A DNA stretch of 64,000 nucleotides from Pegea sp. RAD2-039 (taxonomy: Eukaryota > Chordata > Thaliacea > Salpida > Salpidae), in NCBI GenBank assembly GCA_034620365.1, contig JAQGEQ010000090.1, positions 372,001 to 436,000 of the forward strand, given 5' to 3'. The notes under the pieces are model-generated. The model had not been told where the DNA came from and did not search any database. It worked only from the letters and a program-made list of their open reading frames with translations. Shown piece after piece: positions 59,622 to 64,000 of this stretch (within the stretch, counting starts at the first letter, position 1; each line of letters opens with the position of its first letter). Both the position numbers and the translations under genes were made by a program.

Positions 59622-62130
59622 ATGTTATTTTATTCTTGGATTATTTTATTCTTTTTATCTTTAACTCATTCCCAACTAATCAGTGAGATTGAATGTGGGT
59701 TCTCTAAATCATGTCTTCGCTATCCAACAAATTGTTCTTCATCTCAATCAAACTGTATCTTCTTCACTTATCAATACGTAAGTTTCGCGACTAATCATGA
59801 GGTCACTAGCTCCTAATTCAACAGGATTCAGATGAGGATCAGTTCTGGATGGAACTAAGCGGCGGAAACGGAAGCGGAAGTGAATACTCATCAATTGGTT
59901 TCACGCCCTTACCCTTCATGCAGCAGTCGGACACTTACTTCTGTACTGGTCACCAAATGCTGACCGCTGTCATCCAAGAGTTCCATGGTCATCCTATAAT
60001 GGACACAAAGCCGATTGTAAGAATGAAACCGCGATCGACTTCGATAACGCGATATGCTTCTATCAGGGGATTTTTGACGTTTCCGCTTCAACAGTAGATG
60101 GTGTAGCAGTTTGTAGGTTTAAACGGAAGTCGTCGTCACCACGTGACATCGGGAATACGCGATTAGAGCTATTTGACCTACAACATACATCTTATTACGT
60201 CATCTTCGCCCGAGGAGTGATGGAGAGCGGTTAGTATACCTCTTCTATCTAAGAGTAAACATCATTCTACTGTTGATAGAAACGTTGCCTGGTTACCATC
60301 ACCATGGCAACAACCGAGGAGTAACAGATAAGAAAATCGCCTTCACTAATAAAGCGTTAGTTACTGACGTCACTATTGATGACGTCACTGATGATGACGT
60401 TGCAGATTTCGTAATGAATGTGGAATCACACGTGGTTGCTACTCGTCACCAAATGGGTGCATTCCTGGTGTCGAAAACTGCAAATTATTTTCATGGCAAT
60501 ATGTAAAGTAAAGTAATGACGTCATCAGCGACTTTAGCTTTGATAATAAATAGATCGGCGCGCGTCATGAATTCGAATTGACCATATTTGGGCATTCAAA
60601 CTCTACTGATCTTTATCAATCATTCGGTTTCGCTGAAACTCAAATCATGGAAAAAGTTGATTTGTACTATTGCACAAAAAGTCGCGTCGGTTCCGCGATC
60701 ATCGACACGCCTCGAAGTCACCCGTATGACGTCACTAATGATACAGTAAGTGATTTGTTGGTTTAACTACCCAAAGGTCATTTACTTTGTTCAAATATTG
60801 TTTGTCCGAATTTATATCAACAAATGAAAGAATTTTTGTTGAAATTTCAGTTTAATTTAAGAAATTTGAAATTTGGTGTCCATGAAAGTACCCTTGTTTG
60901 TCAGTTTACAAGACCTGCTAGTACCACAAAAACTATGTCAGGTGTAAATGTGATCTTTGACATCTCTAAGACTTTATATTTCATTCAACATTCAACAGGA
61001 GATTTGAGATCATGTAAGTGAAATTTGATAAAATTAGAAATTATTTCAATTTAGTTATTTGAAGCTAATAAACTCGGCAAACATCATGGGAAAGACAATT
61101 TTGGTTCCTCAGTTTCAAAAATCAACTTCACAATCAACTCATATCCAACAGATGAACCAAAAGACACTAGATCTGTCTTCATTAAGACACATATGTAGCT
61201 AGAGTTAGATGATGAAGTCACTTCTAACATTTGTGAATTGCAGAGTACTTATGCTGGTCTCTTGGGTCAGTCTAGTGAACGTGGGCTCACTTTTTGCTCG
61301 TTATTACAAGCCCCTTTTTCCTACGAAGAAACTTCTGGGCGCCAAAGTTTGGTTTCAGGTCCGTTCTAAGTTGCCCTGACATTATTTTAAAGCTGTCACA
61401 AAAAGGTCCATAGAGTCACAATGTGTCTGGCACTTCTACTCACTACAATTGCCCTGGTCCTGATCTTCACTGCGTTCAAAGGCTACGACCTGGTGAGTTA
61501 GGAAATCTGGGCTGAGCTGATTTATTGATTTGTAGTTATCTGGGGCACATGGGGTAATCGGTTTGATCGTGTCATCACTCGCGTTCATCAACGTCATCAT
61601 GTCCTACTTCCGGAACGAAAAACGGAAATTATTTAATTGGTTGCATTTCGGCGTCGCCGCTATTTGTAGACTTCTCGCTGTCGTCACTATCTTCCTCGGT
61701 TGGTGTTTGTAAAAGAGGTTGACCTTTGACCTTTCGTTGATTTGAAGGTTTCGGATTACCGGTTATGAATCATCGTTCGCTGACTTTTGGAGTCTGTGGA
61801 GGCTTTTTGATCAATCAAATCTTTATTGAAGTCATCTTAGAGATGATCACGAAACATTATGATTGGATGTCGCGTTAGTTGAAACCAATTTGATAAAAAG
61901 CCATTTTCGTTTCTCTGATTTGATTTGTTTTTAGGAAATTGTTCCTTCTTCTTGCTTACTTACAAAGATCGTCAAAAAGTAAGTATTCTGAAAACTGACA
62001 ACAAAACTGACCTTTGTTTTCACAGGGATTTAATGAAAGATATCTTATCTTGGTGTATTTTATTGTTTCCAACTCAGCCTTTTTAATTATACTTATTTGT
62101 GTTGTTATTACTTCGGATATTTTGTATTAA
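59622..62130 (+). CDS. FRRS1-like DOMON and cytochrome b561 reductase
   Basis: FRRS1/SDR2 proteins are membrane reductases that pass electrons through two b hemes, thought to reduce ferric iron. A signal peptide (LFYSWIILFFLSLTHSQ) is followed by a DOMON domain starting CGFSKSCLRYPTNCSS and a second DOMON starting near 60560 (HEFELTIFGHSN). Helical b561 exons start at about 61085. The four heme-ligand histidines are all visible: KTHIVLML, FQVHRVTM, SGAHGVIG and NWLHFGV. More membrane helices follow, ending in a hydrophobic segment (LILVYFIVSNSAFLIILICV). There is no reeler domain, unlike vertebrate FRRS1. ATG 59622 is the first after an acceptor (GAAGACAG, ending 59610). Phases across the exons agree where checked. 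Confidence 0.85.
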
Positions 62131-62972
62131 TTATTGATTTTATTTTGAAATAATTATAAATAAAAATGAATTGCATTTTTAAAGACAAATTTGTTGTGAG
62201 TTTTTACCAATTCGACCGAATTAAATAAATTATGAATAAAATGGCTTTTTGTTGTTTGTGGTTTTTAAAAATATTTTCTGTCTGGTATGTTCTTTAGTAT
62301 TTTTATTGTTTAAATATGCAAATTCTTTTAGCAAATCATCGACAAATTTGAAATAACTTTATATGATGAAGTTATTGGTTGGTTATAAAAAGTACTAACT
62401 TTAATATATTATATAAATAAACAAAACCCACAAATATGTATTTGAATTATAAATATTTTAGTTGTTATATTTTTTTAAATCACGAAAATAAATTCGATTA
62501 ATAAAACTTATAATTTAATAATCTAATAAAAAATTTATCTATTTAATAAAAATTACTAAACTATAAACTATTATCAACAATAGAAACTTTTAAAACTTAA
62601 TCTTGCTAATGATAGTATTGAGTTTGAGTTGAATTTGTTTAATAAATATAGAGAAGCACACTAGATTACAAAGTAACATCACATAATTACACCAATATAA
62701 ATTTAGTAAAGAAGTAATTAGAGTTTTTGATAACTACTGGGCTCCAACTCCGGCTTTAAATTTGGAGTTTTGCATCTCCTAGAAGTGTTGGAACTCTACC
62801 AAACTCACAAGGTCTTTCTACCCAGGTTAGTGAACTTTTTCTTATCACTAAAATGTGTTCATCTGAAATCAAACCCGGAACCACTCGCTTGGTAAGCAGG
62901 TATGAGAACCTCTTCGTCTTTTGGATGATTCAGATATTTTACAACTTGCAAAAAAAAAGTAAAAACATTTAT
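62131..62972. other. AT-rich spacer with a structured patch
   Basis: From 62740 to 62925 a GC-richer patch shows hairpins (CTCCAACTCC with GGAG repeats near 62755) and a B-box-like GGTTTGATTTC on the minus strand at about 62868. It may be a tRNA-derived repeat; no complete cloverleaf can be drawn. Confidence 0.3.
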
Positions 62973-62980
62973 AAAAAAAA
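62973..62980 (-). terminator. Pol III terminator of tRNA-Pro
   Basis: Eight A on the plus strand give a T8 run immediately after the tRNA 3' end on the minus strand. Confidence 0.85.
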
Positions 62981-63052
62981 GGGGCCGTCCGGGATTTGAA
63001 CCCGGGACCTCCCGCACCCTAAGCGGAAATCATACCCCTAGACCAACGGCCC
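62981..63052 (-). tRNA. tRNA-Pro (AGG)
   Basis: A 72-nt cloverleaf without intron. The acceptor stem GGGCCGT pairs with ACGGCCC, discriminator C. The D arm holds the A box TGGTCTAGGGG. The anticodon loop is TTAGGGT with anticodon AGG. The T arm is CCGGGTTCAAATCCCGG (B box intact). The sequence is close to animal tRNA-Pro. CCA is not encoded, as expected in eukaryotes. Confidence 0.97.
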
Positions 63053-64000
63053 GATGGAAACCTAGTTGAATTTATTATTTAAAATTTCAACACTTTGAGG
63101 TCCATAACTTCAAACTTTTAGTTGCTTGAACATGACCATAATTAAGTAGAATAAGCTCTAAAGAAGTAAGTTTTGCTCAAAATACGAGATTAAAAAAAAA
63201 ATAGAATCAAATATTCATTAATAACTTATTTTATAATTCATTTAATAACTTTATAGATTGATGACAAAATATTCAGATTTTCGAAATTTTATTTAAATTA
63301 CTTTTTGATCTAAAATAAAATCGAATAAAGATTACAATTCAGAAAATATAATTTATATTAAACAAATTCCTAATATCTTAACTCTGAGCTCTTTTAAGCT
63401 AATTTTCCCAAATATTGTAGCTACAAAGACAGTTTGAAATATAAAATTTCAAATGATATGATCATAATCTAAGCAAGTCTTTACCAAACGTTAAATTTCT
63501 ACCTAATTGGTTTCTATGAAATTGTCTATAGACTAATAGATCTTATTACACTTTCAGATAAGCACACAGAGAAATAGATCTGATATTTTCAATAATGATG
63601 CTACATCTATACTCTCTGTTACTATCATGAGTTTATTAGTTCATTTGATTAGAATACCAGTTATCTGAATAGAGTTCATCTTGCTGTGCATCAATTAAAA
63701 TCTTAAACGAGATCAAATTCTGAGATAAGTTTTCTAACTCTTAAACTTATAATGGAATAATTTGAATGTTTTAGTTTTTGTTTTATTAAGCTGTGTTGTC
63801 TAGAGAATGGTTGTCAAAATATAAAACCATTTAACGAAAGATAAGAAAAACAATTTTCTAGTTTCAATAGCCTGCAGAAGTATAATCTAATTTAGAAGCC
63901 TTGAGTAATTATCTCTTGCTTTTGTGATTTTTGAATACATCATTTTTTATTAAATTATTCAAAATTATCTGTTAATTTATAATAAGATAAATTGATAATT
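63053..64000. other. AT-rich spacer to window end
   Basis: No gene, repeat or RNA seen. Confidence 0.5.

Overview
The window is nuclear DNA of an animal. It holds intron-split genes with GT..AG introns, most of them only about 40-60 bases long, set in very AT-rich spacers. Gene content points to a metazoan with motile cilia: a WAPL cohesin-release factor, a GAREM-type CABIT/SAM adaptor, a MARCHF1/8-type membrane ubiquitin ligase, ALKBH4, a FAM227-type and a WD40 ciliary-type protein, a K-Cl cotransporter (KCC), a DOMON/cytochrome b561 reductase and a eukaryotic tRNA-Pro. I cannot place the phylum from sequence alone. There are no bacterial operons, CRISPR arrays or viral genes.

Layout: 0.35-4.6 kb WAPL (+); 5.66-8.51 kb GAREM-like (-); 8.5-12.9 kb AT-rich spacer; 12.9-13.8 kb a four-exon gene for a 67-residue secreted cationic peptide (+), not listed by length-based ORF calling because every exon is tiny; 14.1-15.1 kb unresolved exon-like islands; 15.6-22.7 kb three copies of one terminal-inverted-repeat element; 18.3-20.5 kb MARCHF1/8-like (-); 21.8-22.0 kb orphan exon (-); 23.6-24.5 kb single-exon ALKBH4 (-); 25.8-28.1 kb FAM227-like (-); 30.6-31.5 kb coding-like remnant (-); 32.3-33.7 kb seven-helix GOST-like protein (+); 34.4-35.3 kb orphan single-pass membrane protein (-); 36.6-43.1 kb large WD40 protein (+); 44.9-58.2 kb KCC (+); 59.6-62.1 kb FRRS1-like reductase (+); 63.0 kb tRNA-Pro(AGG) (-).

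The strongest unusual signals are three. (1) Three introns have expanded into minisatellites (14-bp, 21-bp and 16-bp units). All three units lack the dinucleotide AG on the transcribed sense strand and resemble the branch-point/polypyrimidine part of the ordinary short introns here; two of the arrays are about 3 kb each inside the KCC gene. (2) The secreted cationic peptide has a clean amphipathic helix and looks like an unreported antimicrobial-type peptide. (3) KCC appears to have two alternative first-exon sets, both encoding an RFxV kinase-docking motif. The palindromes TGACGTCA and TCACGTGA are also strongly over-represented around and inside the genes.

Gene models were assembled by eye from splice sites, phase and family similarity. 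Outer boundaries are start and stop codons; internal exon borders were not tested against transcripts.
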